From positions 235,001 to 299,000 of the forward strand of contig JAPFBE010000003.1 of assembly GCA_034336665.1 (NCBI GenBank): 64,000 bases of DNA, read 5' to 3'. The first letter of the stretch is position 1. Each line of letters starts with the position of its first letter. The notes under the pieces were generated by a model, which did no database searches, was not told the origin of the DNA, and saw nothing but the letters and a program-made list of their open reading frames with translations. A program made the translations under genes and the position numbers. Below are positions 1 through 12,205 of this stretch, one piece after another. The stretch is from Luscinia megarhynchos. Taxonomy: Eukaryota; Chordata; Aves; Passeriformes; Turdidae.

Positions 1-185
1 GTGATCTACCCAGCACATCCCAGTGATCTACCCCAGTGATTTACACCAGTGATCTACCCCAGCCCATCCCAGCGATCTACCCCAGCGATCTACCCCAGCC
101 CATCCCTCAGGGATTTACCCCAGCCCATCCCAGTGATCTACCCCAGCCCATCCCATATTTATCTGCCCAGCCCATCCCACAGTGA
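1..185. repeat. Short tandem repeat, unit about 23 bp
   Basis: Imperfect head-to-tail copies built on the core CCCAGCCCATCCCAGTGATC run from the window edge to about 185 and degrade near 160-185. No gene is apparent. The array probably continues to the left of the window. Confidence 0.8.
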
Positions 186-650
186 CGCTTTCTGCGCTGC
201 CCAGCCCAGCCCTGCCCCAGCCAGGCAGTGCCCAGACAGTTGTGTTTGTGGTGGCTGGGAGCCCTGTCTGGAGGCTCCTGCCCGGCTCTCCTGCAGCGGG
301 AGGGTGTGACCCTGTCACCTGTGCGGCCCCACGGGGGCTCTGGGTGTCCCTGATGTCCCCCACGGGAGGGAGCAGGGGCAGCCCCTCCTGCAGAGGGTCC
401 CTTGCCCTGCCTGTGGGGGCAGCCAGCCCCTGCCAGCCCGGCCTGACCGGGCAGAGCTCTGCCAGGCCTGCCCGTGGTGCGGAAGCCTTGCTGCACACCT
501 GGACCCCAGAGGGGTCTCACCTGGAGGGGGGGGACCCCAGAGGTGCTGGGGAAGGCTCTGCCCGGGTCTGCACTCCTTGAAATGCTGTGTCTGCATCAGG
601 GCAGGAGCTGTGGGACCCTCCTGGCCGGGGCTGATCAAACCCAGTGCTCC
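186..650. other. GC-rich single-copy stretch, no gene seen
   Basis: Unique GC-rich sequence between two arrays. Open frames here are short, overlap on both strands and show no recognisable domain. I see nothing else to annotate. Confidence 0.5.
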
Positions 651-2220
651 TGGCAGGGGCAGGACACAGCAGGAGCCAGGACACAGCAGGTGTGCTCACA
701 CCTGGGTGACACAGGGACAGGACACAGCAGGTGTGCTCACACCTGACACAGAGCAGGGGCAGGACACAGCAGGTGTGCTCACACCTGACACAGGGCAGGA
801 CACAGCAGGTGTGCTCACACCTGGGTGACACAGGGCAGGACACAGCAGGTGTGCTCACACCTCAGTGACACAGGACAGGACACAGCAGGTGTGCTCACAC
901 CTGGGTGACACAGGGCAGGACACAGCAGGTGTGCCCACACCTGAGTGACACAGGGCAGGGGCAGGACACAGCAGGTGTGCTCACACCTGGGTGACACAGG
1001 GCAGGGCAGGACACAGCAGGTGTGCTCACACCTCAGTGACACAGAGCAGGGGCAGGACACAGCAGGTGTGCTCACACCTCAAGTGACACAGGGCAGGACA
1101 CAGCAGGTGTGCTCACACCTGACACAGGGGCAGGACACAGCAGGTGTGCTCACACCTGGGTGACACAGGGCAGGACACAGCAGGTGTGCTCACACCTGGG
1201 TGACACAGGGCAGGACACAGCAGGTGTGCCCACACCTGGGTGACACAGGGCAGGACACAGCAGGTGTGCTCACACCTGAGTGACACAGGGCAGGGGCAGG
1301 ACACAGCAGGTGTGCTCACACCTGGGTGACACAGGGCAGGACACAGCAGGTGTGCTCACACCTGACACAGGGCAGGACACAGCAGGTGTGCTCACACCTG
1401 GGTGACACAGGGCAGGACACAGCAGGTGTGCTCACACCTGAGTGACACAGGGCAGGACACAGCAGGTGTGCTCACACCTGAGTGACACAGGGCAGGGGCA
1501 GGACACAGCAGGTGTGCTCACACCTGAGTGACACAGGGGCAGGACACAGCAGGTGTGCTCACACCTGGGTGACACAGGGCAGGACACAGCAGGTGTGCTC
1601 ACACCTGAGTGACACAGGGGCAGGACACAGCAGGTGTGCTCACACCTGGGTGACACAGGGCAGGGGCAGGACACAGCAGGTGTGCCCACACCTGGGTGAC
1701 ACAGGGCAGGACACAGCAGGTGTGCTCACACCTGGGTGACACAGGGACAGGACACAGCAGGTGTGCTCACACCTGGGTGACACAGGGCAGGACACAGCAG
1801 GTGTGCTCACACCTGAGTGACACAGGGGCAGGACACAGCAGGTGTGCTCACACCTGGGTGACACAGGGCAGGACACAGCAGGTGTGCTCACACCTGGGTG
1901 ACACAGGGGCAGGACACAGCAGGTGTGCTCACACCTGAGTGACACAGGGGCAGGACACAGCAGGTGTGCTCACACCTGACACAGGGGCAGGACACAGCAG
2001 GTGTGCTCACACCTGGGTGACACAGGGCAGGACACAGCAGGTGTGCTCACACCTGAGTGACACAGGGGCAGGACACAGCAGGTGTGCTCACACCTGACAC
2101 AGGGCAGGACACAGCAGGTGTGCTCACACCTGGGTGACACAGGGCAGGACACAGCAGGTGTGCTCACACCTGAGTGACACAGGGACAGGACACAGCAGGT
2201 GTGCTCACACCTGGGTGACC
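651..2220. repeat. Minisatellite, unit about 37-42 bp, roughly 40 copies
   Basis: Each unit contains GGACACAGCAGGTGTGCTCA followed by a CACCTGGGTGACACAGGGCA-like half. Length variants differ by small insertions such as GGGGCA. The unit centre AGGTGTG-CT-CACACCT is an inverted repeat with 7-bp arms, so each copy could form a small hairpin. Open frames on both strands here are repeat artefacts. Confidence 0.95.
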
Positions 2221-3239
2221 CAACCTGCACGCCTGCTCCAGCCACGCCTCTCGTGCTGCCACTCTCCAAAACCAACGGGGAAGGCACCGACTCATCATTT
2301 CAGACCCAAACCCCACACGAGTTTTTCGCTTTTGCAGCACGTTCCTTCTTCTCTTTGTTTCATTTCCCGCTGATTTGATCGGAGGTGGGACCCTGTGACG
2401 GGCACGGGAAATGAAAGCCTGTTCGATAAGGGCTGTTTGTCTGCCGGGGAGATAACAGAGCTGGGCACAAAAGCTGCTGGGTCTTTCCAATGCCCTCAGA
2501 ACGTTCGTGTTTGCATTGGCTTTCTTAGCAAAAAGAAAAGGAAAAAAGGGTGTTTGCACAGGGCAGCCATGTGATTTCTGATAGGAGATGGAGCTGGAGA
2601 AGGAAAACGCGTCAGGAGCGCGTTGCTGCGGGCAGCTCAGGAACAGCTGAGCTGGGTTTGTCAAAACTGGGGCTGGAGCAGCCTGGGGTGGTGGGGAGTG
2701 TCCCTGCCATCGGGGATGGGACGGGATGAGACCCTTCCGAGACCCCAGGACGCTCTGGGTCTGCTCCTGCCCAGAGCGGGGCAGCCCCGAGCCCTGCCCT
2801 GCTCCGGGCTGCGCTGCCAGCTCAGTGCCCCGGGAAATGTCCCCAGGCCGAGTCACCAGCGGGGCCGTTCCTGGCCAGGGCCCCGTGCCTAACGGGGCAT
2901 CAGCCCGCCCGGCAGGGAGGTTTGTGTTTCAGGGCGGTTAACGTCGGCTTAACAACTCACACGGGGCAGGAAACCACAGCTCCTGCACTTCTTCTTCTTT
3001 CTTTTTTTTTTTTCCAAATCTGGAGACACCCAGATGGTTTTTCAGCTCAGTTCATGGTTTTTGTGAGTGTGTTCGGAGTACAAGGATCTTTGCCTGGCAG
3101 GAGGGCAGGGCAGGAGGAAGGTTCCCTGCCTGTGGCACAGAGTTAGGAGAGGTCAGCTTTGAGCTCCCTCCCCACCCCAATCGTTCCAGCATCCCATAAT
3201 TGCAGTGGGTGCTTTTCCCACACAGCACACACAAGAAGT
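2221..3239. other. Unique sequence, no gene recognised
   Basis: About 1 kb of mixed composition with a T run near 2999-3013. The longest minus frame (2164-2856) begins inside the preceding array and has no recognisable motif. No CR1 or LTR similarity was recognised. Confidence 0.4.
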
Positions 3240-3745
3240 AAATCCTGCCCCAAACCTGCCCCCAAACCTGCCTAAACCTGCCCCAAACCTGCTCCAAACC
3301 TGCCCCCAAAAATCCTGACCCCAAACCTGCCCCCAAACCTGCCCCAAACCTGCCCCCAGATCCTGCCCCCAGACTTGCCCCAAACCTGCCCCCAAACCTG
3401 CCCCAAAATCCTGCCCCAAACCTGCCCCAAACCTGCCCCAAACCTGCCCCAAACCTGCCCCAAACCTGCCCCAAAATTCTGCCCCAAACCTGCCCCAAAC
3501 CTGTCCCAAACCTGCCCCAAACCTGCCCCTAACCTGCCCCCAGATCCTGCCCCTAAAATCCTGCCCCAAACCTGCCCCTAACCTGCCCCAAACCTGCCCC
3601 AAACCTGCCCTAACCTGCCCCCAAACCTGCCCCAGATCCTGCCCCCAAAATCCTGCCCCAAACCTGCCCCTAGACTCCATCCCCCAAACCTGCCCCTAAC
3701 CTGCCCCAAACCTGCCCCAATCCTGCCCCAAACCTGCCCCTAACA
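3240..3745. repeat. 12-bp minisatellite (CCCAAACCTGCC)n
   Basis: About 40 copies of a 12-bp unit with variants such as CCCAGATCCTGCC and CCCAAAATCCTGCC. Because 12 is a multiple of three, the minus strand carries several long Gly-rich open frames (GQVWGRFGAGL type), which are not genes. Confidence 0.95.
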
Positions 3746-4490
3746 CCCTTGGCATTCTCTGGTCTCTGCCACCCTTTTCTCCTGCACTCTTTGCCTGGTG
3801 CACAAAGCAAACCTTCCTCAGGTATCTCTGGCTCTGCCAAATCAGGGGAAAAAAACAAACCCAAAACAAAGAAAAAAGTTTCTGACTTTAATCAGGAAAC
3901 CCATAAGTTTGTGTGCTTAAATTTAACAGAGAAATGGGATTATCAGAGAAACCTGAAACAGCTTCGTTTGCCTTTAGATTGAAATGAAATAATGGCAAAG
4001 TGAATATGAGACTTGATCAATAAAGTGTAAAAGGGCAGGAATGTAATTAATGGCAATCAGGGCTCGTCTCCATTCCGGGGAGATTTGGAATTTCATTTCC
4101 TGATGAGTCCACACGGGCTGCTGAAGTTACCTAAAGGCTGAAAAAAGTCACCCCCAGGCTGGATGCAGCCTGAGTGTTTTTTATATTCACAGCACCGTGA
4201 CGGAGAGCTCATTATGCCACACAAACAAATTAACAAATGATTAGTGAAGCAGCCCCAGCTCTCCCCTCCTTTTCCGTGTGCCCCCGGCCAGCCCTGCAGG
4301 GCTGGCAGCTGCTGGGGCCGAGGTGCTGCGCCTGCAGCTCCGGCAACACGAGTGCAAAAACGAGTGTACAACGAGTGCAAAACCATTGCTAATGAGGGTT
4401 CCATTGGGGCAGAGACCGATTTAATGGGTGAGAGCAGCCCCAGGGGGGCTGGGCAGCTCCGGGGCCTGAGGGAGGAGCTGCTGGGGACGG
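3746..4490. other. Unique sequence, no gene recognised
   Basis: AT-rich to about 4250, then GC-rich. No open frame has a recognisable domain and no repeat family was identified. The 4080-4250 part is the least repetitive and might hold conserved noncoding sequence, but nothing in the bases alone proves it. Confidence 0.35.
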
Positions 4491-4882
4491 GAGGGGGTGA
4501 GTGTCCTACTGGGGACCCTGGGGAGGGGGAGGGGGGTCAGTGTCCTGCTGGGGACCCTGGGGATGGGGAGGGTCTGTCCTACTAAGGGACCCTGAGGGGC
4601 CAGGGAGAGGAGTGTCCTACTGGGGACCCTGGGGACGGAGGGGTGAGTGTCCTGCTGGGGACCCTGGGGATGGGGAGGGGGTGAGTGTCCTACTGGGGAC
4701 CCTGGGGACGGGAGGGGGTGAGTGTCCTGCTGGGGACCCTGGGGATGGGAGGGGGTGAGTGTCCTGCTGGGGACCCTGGGGATGGGGAGGGTCTGTCCTA
4801 CTGGGGACCCTGGGGATGGGGAGGGGGTCAGTGTCCTGCTGGGGACCCTGGGGATGGGAGGGTCTGTCCTGCTGGGACAAAT
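4490..4882. repeat. Minisatellite, unit about 37-41 bp
   Basis: About ten copies of a unit containing TCCTGCTGGGGACCCTGGGG followed by a variable GATGGGGAGGG spacer. Several units end in GGTGAGTG. Confidence 0.9.
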
Positions 4883-5935
4883 CCTGCGATTCCAGGATGT
4901 TTTTCGGAGCAATTTTAGCAAGTTTTGGTCCATTTCCTTGCACTACTTGCCATCCCGTTCACTTTTGGGGTTTTCACTCCTTTTTGGAATTTTCCCTGGA
5001 TTTTTCTCCCCATTTAATCTTCTTAGCATCTTCTGAACAGGCTCCATTTTTTCATTTCCTTCTTGATTTCAGGATATTTTTAGGAGGAATTTTAGCAAGT
5101 TTTTGTCTATTTCTCTGCACTTCTTGTCATCCCATTCACTTTTAGTGTTTCCAGTTGGTTTTGGAATTTTCCCATGATTTTTCAGCCATTTCATTTTCTA
5201 AGCAACCTCTCAAAAGGCTCCTATTTTTCCTTTCACAACTGATTTCAGGATTTTTTTGGAGTAATTTTGTCACAAGCTTTGGTCCATTTCCCTGAGCTAC
5301 ATCTCATCCTTTTCACTTTTGGGGTTTTCACTCCTTTTTGGAATTTTCCCTGGATTTTTCTCACCATTTAATCTTCATAGCATCTTCTGAACAGGCTCCA
5401 TTTTTTCATTTCCTTCTTGATTTCAGGAGGTTTTTAGGAGGAATTTTAGTTAGTTTTGCTCCACTTCCCTGCACTTCTTGTCATCTGTTCAGCATGGTCA
5501 CCCCATTTCCATATTTCTGGGGTTTTTCCGTAACATTTCATCCCATCAAATCTCCTTCCCAGCGGGTTTCTCAGACTTTGTGCTGTGATTTCAGGATTTC
5601 ATTGCCTTTCCTGAGAGGAAATCCTGCGATTTCCATGAGCATCATTCTGGCAAGCCTTGGTCCATTTCCCTTGCACTTCTTGTCATCCCATTCAATTTTA
5701 TTTTTTTCACTCCTTTTTGGAATTTTCTCTTGATTTCTGTCACCATTGCATTTTCAAAACAACATTTCAACAGGTTCTTTTTGGTCCTATCTTCCGTGAT
5801 TTCTGGGTGTTTTTTGGAGTAATTTTAGCAAGTTTTGGTCCATTTCCCTGCACTACTTGCCATCCCGTTCACTTTTGGGGTTCTCACTCCTTTTTGGAAT
5901 TTTCCCTTGATTTCTCTCACCATTGCTTTTGTGCT
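4883..5935. repeat. Diverged satellite-like tandem, unit about 175-200 bp, six copies
   Basis: The motif AGCAAGTTTTGGTCCATTTC or a close variant recurs near 4917, 5092, 5272, 5447, 5650 and 5829. Each is followed by CACTTCTTGTCATCCCATTC-like sequence, then TTTTTGGAATTTTCCCTGGA-like sequence. T-rich. Copies are clearly diverged, so the array is older than the neighbouring minisatellites. Unit length is much larger than elsewhere in the window. Confidence 0.8.
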
Positions 5936-6033
5936 GTACGCAGGGCAGAGTTGGGGAACACACAATTCCTTTGTTTTAAAAAGAAACTTGGGTCTCAGAG
6001 CTGCTGGCATCCCGGGTTGTCTCCTGGAGCTCC

Positions 6034-6245
6034 TGTCCTGGTTTGAAGGGCAGGTGTCTGCCAATAAAGAGAGATGATCCTCTTTCAAATTGAGAATTTA
6101 ATTCCTTTCCCTCCTGAGTATTATTATTTTTTTTAATCTGGCAGAGATAAGGGGGCAGGAATAACAACTCTTTACTAATGTATCTTACAGGACAATCAGA
6201 AATAACAGCAGGTATGAAAAAACTAAAAACAGAACAGAACAAACA
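6034..6245 (-). mobile_element. LTR fragment, same family as 30098-30777
   Basis: Begins TGTCCTGGTTTGAAGGGCAG and matches the copy starting at 30098 (TGTCCTGGTGTGGAGGACAG) through GGTGTCTGCCA, the ATTATTAT region and AGGAATAACA..TCTTTACTA. The plus strand begins TGTCCTGG, so the LTR 3' end (..CCAGGACA) is at 6034 and the element points to the minus strand. Truncated. Confidence 0.65.
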
Positions 6246-6862
6246 AATCAGTTCCAGTCCTTTATTTGAGCTGCAGGCACACTCTGTAACCTGGCAGGCT
6301 CCCTTAGCACAATAATGGGGAAAATTCTTTAATTCTGTAAAAATTCTGTTTTAATTCCCATCCCCAGCAGCACGTGAGCCACCTGGTGGCTTCAGGTGAG
6401 CCGTGGGTGCTGCCCTGGCCTGAGCAGGGCGGCCTCGTCCCCAGGCTGGGGAGAGTGGGGGATCCCCCAGATCTATTTCAGCACCAAGGCCTGGATCCCC
6501 TCCTGCCCAGCTGCTCCCCTGTCGGGGAGGCAGAAGAGCCAAGCCCCGCTGTGGGGCACGGACAGCTCTGACTGAGAGCAGCTCTGGGGAGATCCCTCTG
6601 CCTCCAGGAGGAGCCTGGAGCACCTGCTGCAGGGCCAGCCCTCCTGGGCAACGCAGACCTCCAGAGGCAGCAGGAACAAAGAGCGAGTTTCCTGTTCCTT
6701 CAGCTGATGCTCACGTTTGGAAGTGCTGTGGGATGGAGGGAGGAAAATCGAGCTGGGAGAAGAGGAAAACAGGGTGAGGGCAGGAGGGGGATGCCATGGT
6801 AGCACCTGGAGTGCTGCACATGTCCCTTGGAGGCCGTGGGGATGGCCTGGGCTGTGAATTAC
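6246..6862. other. Unique sequence, no gene recognised
   Basis: Mixed composition leading into the 12-bp array. The minus-strand frame entering here from the array has no domain support. Nothing else seen. Confidence 0.4.
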
Positions 6863-9800
6863 AGCCCAGAGCAGGAACCAGGGCAGGAACCAGGGCAGGA
6901 ACCAGAGCAATAACCAGGGCAATAACCAGAGCAGGAACCAGAGCAATAACCAGAGCAGGAACCAGAGCAGGAACCAGAGCAGGAACCAGGGCAGGAACCA
7001 GAGCAGGAACCAGAGCAGGAACCAGAGCAGGAACCAGGCAATAACCAGAGCAGGAACCAGAGCAATAACCAGAGCAATAACCAGAGCAATAACCAGAGCA
7101 GGAACCAGAGCAGGAAACAGAGCAGGAACCAGAGCAGGAACCAGAGCAGGAACCAGAGCAATAACCAGGGCAGGAACCAGAGCAATAACCAGAGCAGGAA
7201 CCAGAGCAATAACCAGGCAGGAACCAGAGCAGGAACCAGAGCAGCCAGCAGGCAACCAGAGCAATAACCAGGCAGGAACCAGGCAATAACCAGAGCAGGA
7301 ACCAGAGCGGGAACCAGGCAATAGCAGGCAGGAACCAGAGCAATAACCAGAGCAGGAACCAGAGCAATAACCAGGGCAGGAATAACCAGAGCAATAACCA
7401 GGCAGGAACCAGAGCAGGAACCAGAGCAGGAACCAGAGCAGGAACCAGGGCAGGAACCAGAGCAATAACCAGAGCAACAACCAGAGCAGGAACCAGAGCA
7501 ATAACAGAGCAGGAACCAGGGCAATAACCAGAGCAGGAACCAGAGCAATAACCAGAGCAGGAACCAGAGCAATAACCAGAGCAATAACCAGAGCAATAAC
7601 CAGAGCAGGAACCAGAGCAATAACCAGGCAGGAACCAGGGCAATAACCAGAGCAGGAACCAGAGCAATAACCAGAGCAGGAACCAGAGCAGGAACCAGAG
7701 CAGGAACCAGAGCAATAACCAGAGCAGGAACCAGAGCAGGAACCAGAGCAGGAACCAGAGCAGGAACCAGAGCAGGAACCAGGGCAGGAACCAGAGCAGG
7801 AACCAGAGCAATAACCAGGGCAGGAACCAGAGCAATAACCAGAGCAGGGAACCAGGGCAGGAAACAGAGCAGGAACCAGAGCAGGAACCAGAGCAATAAC
7901 CAGAGCAATAACCAGAGCAGGAACCAGAGCAATAGCCAGAGCAGGAACCAGGGGCAATAGCAGGCAGGAACCAGAGCAGGAACCAGAGCAATAACCAGAG
8001 CAGGAACCAGGGCAGCCAACCAGAGCAGGAACCAGAGCAGGAACCAGAGCAGGAACCAGGGGCAGGAACCAGAGCAGGGAACCAGAGCAATAGCAGGGCA
8101 GGAACCAGGCAATAACCAGAGCAGGAACCAGGGCAGGAAACAGAGCAGGAACCAGAGCAGGAACCAGGCAATAGCAGGCAATAGCCAGAGCAGGAACCAG
8201 GCAATAGCAGAGCGGGAACCAGGGCAGTAGCAGAGCAGGAACCAGAGCAGGAACCAGGGCAATAACCAGAGCAGGGAACCAGAGCAGGAACCAGAGCAGG
8301 AACCAGAGCAGGAACCAGAGCAATAACCAGAGCAGGAACCAGAGCAGGAACCAGAGCAGGAACCAGAGCAATAACCAGAGCAGGAACCAGGGCAATAACC
8401 AGAGCAGGAACCAGAGCAGGAACCAGAGCAGGAACCAGAGCAATAACCAGGCAGGAACCAGAGCAGGGAACCAGAGCAGGGAACCAGAGCAGGAACCAGA
8501 GCAATAACCAGAGCAGGAACCAGAGCAGGGAACCAGAGCAGGAACCAGAGCAATAACCAGAGCAGGAACCAGAGCAATAACCAGAGCAGGAACCAGAGCA
8601 GGAACCAGAGCAGGGAACCAGAGCAGGAACCAGAGCAATAACCAGAGCAGGAACCAGAGCAGGAACCAGAGCAGGGAACCAGGGCAGGAACCAGGGCAGG
8701 AACCAGGAAATAACCAGAGCAGGAACCAGAGCAGGAACCAGAGCAGGGAACCAGAGCAGGAACCAGAGCAGGAACCAGAGCAGGAACCAGGGAAATAACC
8801 AGAGCAGGAACCAGAGCAGGAACCAGAGCAGGAACCAGAGCAGAACCAGGCAGGAACCAGGAAATAACCAGAGCAGGAACCAGAGCAGGAACCAGGCAGG
8901 AACCAGAGCAGGAACCAGGCAGGAACCAGGCAGGAACCAGAACAATAGCAGGCAGGAACCAGAGCAGGAACCAGAGCAGGAACCAGAGCAGCAACCAGAG
9001 CAGCCAACAGAGCAGGAACCAGAGCAATAACCAGAGCAGGAACCAGGGGCAATAACCAGAGCAGGAACCAGGGCAGGAACCAGAGCAGGAACCAGAGCAG
9101 GAACCAGGCAGGAACCAGGCAATAACCAGGCAGGAACCAGAGCGGGAACCAGAGCAGGAACCAGAGCAATAGCAGAGCAGGAACCAGAGCAGGAACCAGA
9201 GCAGGAACCAGAGCAATAACCAGAGCAGGAACCAGGGCAATAACCAGAGCAGGAACCAGAGCAGGAACCAGAGCAGGAACCAGAGCAATAGCAGAGCAGG
9301 AACCAGAGCAGGAACCAGGCAGGAACCAGAGCAATAACCAGAGCAGGAACCAGAGCAGGAACCAGAGCAGGAACCAGAGCAATAACCAGAGCAGGAACCA
9401 GAGCAATAACCAGGCAGGAACCAGGCAATAACCAGAGCAGGAACCAGAGCAATAACCAGAGCAGGAACCAGAGCAGGAACCAGAGCAATAACCAGAGCAA
9501 TAACCAGAGCAGGAACCAGAGCAGGAACCAGAGCAGGAACCAGAGCAGGAACCAGAGCAGGAACCAGGGAAATAACCAGAGCAGGAACCAGAGCAGGAAC
9601 CAGGGCAGGAACCAGAGCAGGAACCAGAGCAGGAACCAGAGCAGGAACCAGGAAATAACCAGAGCAGGAACCAGAGCAGGAACCAGAGCAGGAACCAGAA
9701 CAATAACCAGAGCAGGAACCAGGGCAGGAACCAGAGCAGGAACCAGAGCAATAACCAGAGCAGGAACCAGAGCAATACCAGAGCAGGAACCAGGGCAATA

Positions 9801-10290
9801 ACCAGAGCAGGAACCAGGGCAGGAACCAGAGCAGGAACCAGAGCAGGAACCAGAGCAATAACCAGAGCAGGAACCAGAGCAGGAACCAGAGCAGGAACCA
9901 GAGCAATAACCAGAGCAATAACCAGAGCAGGAACCAGAGCAATAACCAGAGCAGGAACCAGAGCAGGAACCAGAGCAGGAACCAGAGCAACCAACAGAGC
10001 AGGAACCAGAGCAGGAACCAGAGCAATAACCAGAGCAGGAACCAGAGCAGGAACCAGAGCAATAACCAGGCAATAACCAGAGCAGGGAACCAGAGCAGGA
10101 ACCAGAGCAGGAACCAGAGCAATAACCAGAACAGGAACCAGAGCAGGAACCAGGGCAGGAACCAGAGCAGGAACCAGAGCAATAACCAGGGCAGGAACCA
10201 GAGCAGGAACCAGGGCAGGAACCAGAGCAGGAACCAGAGCAATAACCAGAGCAATAACCAGAGCAATAACCAGGGCAGGAACCAGAGCAG
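6863..10290. repeat. 3.4-kb 12-bp minisatellite with two alternating unit types
   Basis: About 285 units of 12 bp of two main kinds, GGAACCAGAGCA and ATAACCAGAGCA, with minor forms (GGAACCAGGGCA, GGAACCAGGCA, ATAGCAGGCA). The two kinds are interspersed in an irregular pattern. The 12-bp period opens several reading frames at once, giving three nested minus-strand frames of over 1,100 codons rich in LVPA, WFLL or CSGS. These are artefacts, not proteins. Confidence 0.97.
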
Positions 10291-10599
10291 GCCCAGCCTG
10301 GACTGCCCCCCAGCTCTGAGCCTGTGAGCCATTTTGTGGGTCAGGCTGGGTCATGTGTGTCCAAGAGCTGTAACAATGGAATTGTCCTTTTTCAGTCCCA
10401 GGAAGGGTGAAGGACAGGCTGCAGTGGCAGCTGGCAGTGGCACTGCCATCACCTGTGTCCTGGTGGGCATCCTGGCCGTGGGGGAGTCTCCTCTCAGCCC
10501 CCAGCCCCTTCAGGATCAGCAATTGGTGGCTGTTAGACAGGGGCTGCTTCTGCCCAGCCTCTCCAGGACTGAGGGGGACCCAGGGGATGCTCTGGCTTA

Positions 10600-10850
10600 G
10601 AATCATGGAAGGGTTTGGGTTGGAGGGACCTTAAACCTCCCCCGTGCCACCCCAGCCATGGCAGGGACACCTCCCACTGTCCCCAGTGTCCAGCCTGGCC
10701 CTGGGCACTGCCAGGGATCCAGGGCAGCCACAGCTGTGCCAGCCCTGCCCACCCTGCCAGGGAACAATTCCTGCCCAAAATCCCACCTAAATCCTCCCTA
10801 GTTTTAGTTTGGAGCTGTTTTTCTCCTTGTGCCATCCCAGCGCCTCTCAC
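10600..10850 (-). mobile_element. CR1 LINE 3'-end fragment
   Basis: Starts AATCATGGAAGGGTTTGGGT and continues GGAGGGACCTTAAA, the reverse complement of the usual CR1 3' terminus. It then runs through GGGACACCTCCCACTGTCCC and GGGAACAATTCCTGCC. So the element lies on the minus strand and is 5'-truncated, as CR1 copies normally are. Confidence 0.85.
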
Positions 10851-11959
10851 TGCAGCCAGGGTGAGGGAGGGGTGGGGACGCTGCCAGGGCTGTCCCAGCA
10901 GGGTGCTGGTGGCAGGGAGGGGACACAGGGGGACAGGGCAGGCTGGCATCAGAGCGCTGGGACTGCACACACGGGCTGGGCCTGGGGCAGCTGAGGCCAC
11001 CCACGTCCTCCAGAGCTGCCACGAGTCAGCGACAGGAGGCAGCTCTGTGAACGATCAGAGATTTCTGGTGGGCAGGAAACCTCTGTCATTCACAAAACGT
11101 CAGCATCAAACATCCTGAAGGTTGGGAGTGAGGCCTGAGCAGCTGGAGCAGCTCGGCTCTGCAGCTGGTCCCAGGAGAACGCTGGGCTTGGATTTTGCAG
11201 ATGGAATTGAGCAGCGACCTGGGGCCCACGAGCACACGAGCAAGAAACGAGCCATGGCTTGCTGAGACACGTTTGCCTCCGTTTGGTTTTCTTTTGGAGC
11301 AAACACTTTTTCTCAGCTGGGCAAATATTTGCCCTGCTGGTGGAGCCGGAGCGTGTCTGCCCTGGGAGCAGGGAACCGAACGCGGGGCTGCCAGGACAGG
11401 TCCCTGCCGGGGGGGGGCTGAGCCCGGGCGGGGGGCTGCAGGGCTGGCAGGGCCCGGGGCACGCAGGGGCCGCGGGGAGGGAGCTCCAGGGGGTGTTACA
11501 CCCCCGAGCACGCCCCGCGGGATGGGTCACTGAGCCCGGAGAGCAGGGTCTGCAGCAGGCAGGGAGGGTCCCGGGGGCTGCCAGGGGCGTTTCAGGGGCC
11601 CTGGCCGTGGCAGAGTGCCGGGGGCTGGGAGAGGAGCTTGTCTCAAGGGGAAGTTGTCCCCATTGGGGCCCACGTTTCCCAGGTCGTGGTTCTCTCTGCC
11701 CCACAGAGGAGGTCGCCTGGGGAGCAGCCTTTCCCTTGTGCCAGTGCCCAGCCACGCTCCTGGCACAGGCAGCAGCCTTGGCCAGCTCCAGGCACGCGTT
11801 TCCAGCCTGCCAGGACAGCAGATATCCCCCTCCCCTCGTTCCCCCGGAGAGCTCAAACTGCTCCCTGCAGCCCCTGGGTGCAGCACAGCCAGCCATCCCC
11901 CAAATTTTGGATTTATTTGATTAGCAGTCCAAGTGGAGAGTGATTTTTTTTTTTTTACA
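10851..11959. other. GC-rich unique sequence, no gene recognised
   Basis: About 1.1 kb with G-runs near 11408-11440. Overlapping open frames on both strands (for example 11090-11896 minus and 11259-11924 plus) reflect high GC rather than coding. No domain, splice pattern or repeat was recognised. Confidence 0.4.
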
Positions 11960-12205
11960 GGAGCAGAGAGTGAAAGGACAAAGGGAATGGTTTTACACCA
12001 AAAGGGTCAGATGTGGTCAGCAGGTTGTTCCTGGCAGGGTGGGCAGGGCTGGCACAGGTGCCCAGAGCAGCCCCTGGATCCCCGGCAGTGCCCAGGGCCA
12101 GGCTGGAACTGGGGCAGGAGCACTGGGGCATGGAGGTGGCAGGAGGCTGCAAAGGGATGAGCTTCAGTGTCCCTTCCAGCCCAGCCCACTCCATGATTTC
12201 TGCGG
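11960..12205 (+). mobile_element. CR1 LINE 3'-end fragment
   Basis: Reads GAAAGGACAAAGGGAATGG, then TGTTCCTGGCAGGGTGGGCA, CTGGATCCCCGGCAGTGCCC and finally TTCCAGCCCAGCCCACTCCATGATTTCT in pieces typical of the CR1 3' end. Plus orientation, ending near 12205. Preceded by an A/T run at 11941-11957. Confidence 0.8.

Noticed and set aside
651..2220. CRISPR array
   Set aside because: Units are contiguous with no unique spacers, and the DNA is clearly from an animal nucleus.
6473..10606. Open frame of 1,377 codons on the minus strand, with two other overlapping giant frames
   Set aside because: All lie over the 12-bp array. A unit length divisible by three keeps several frames open, and the translations are simple LVPA/WFLL/CSGS repeats without any domain.
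11090..11924. Overlapping frames of over 200 codons on both strands
   Set aside because: High GC removes stop codons on both strands. No domain, splice pattern or start context supports either.
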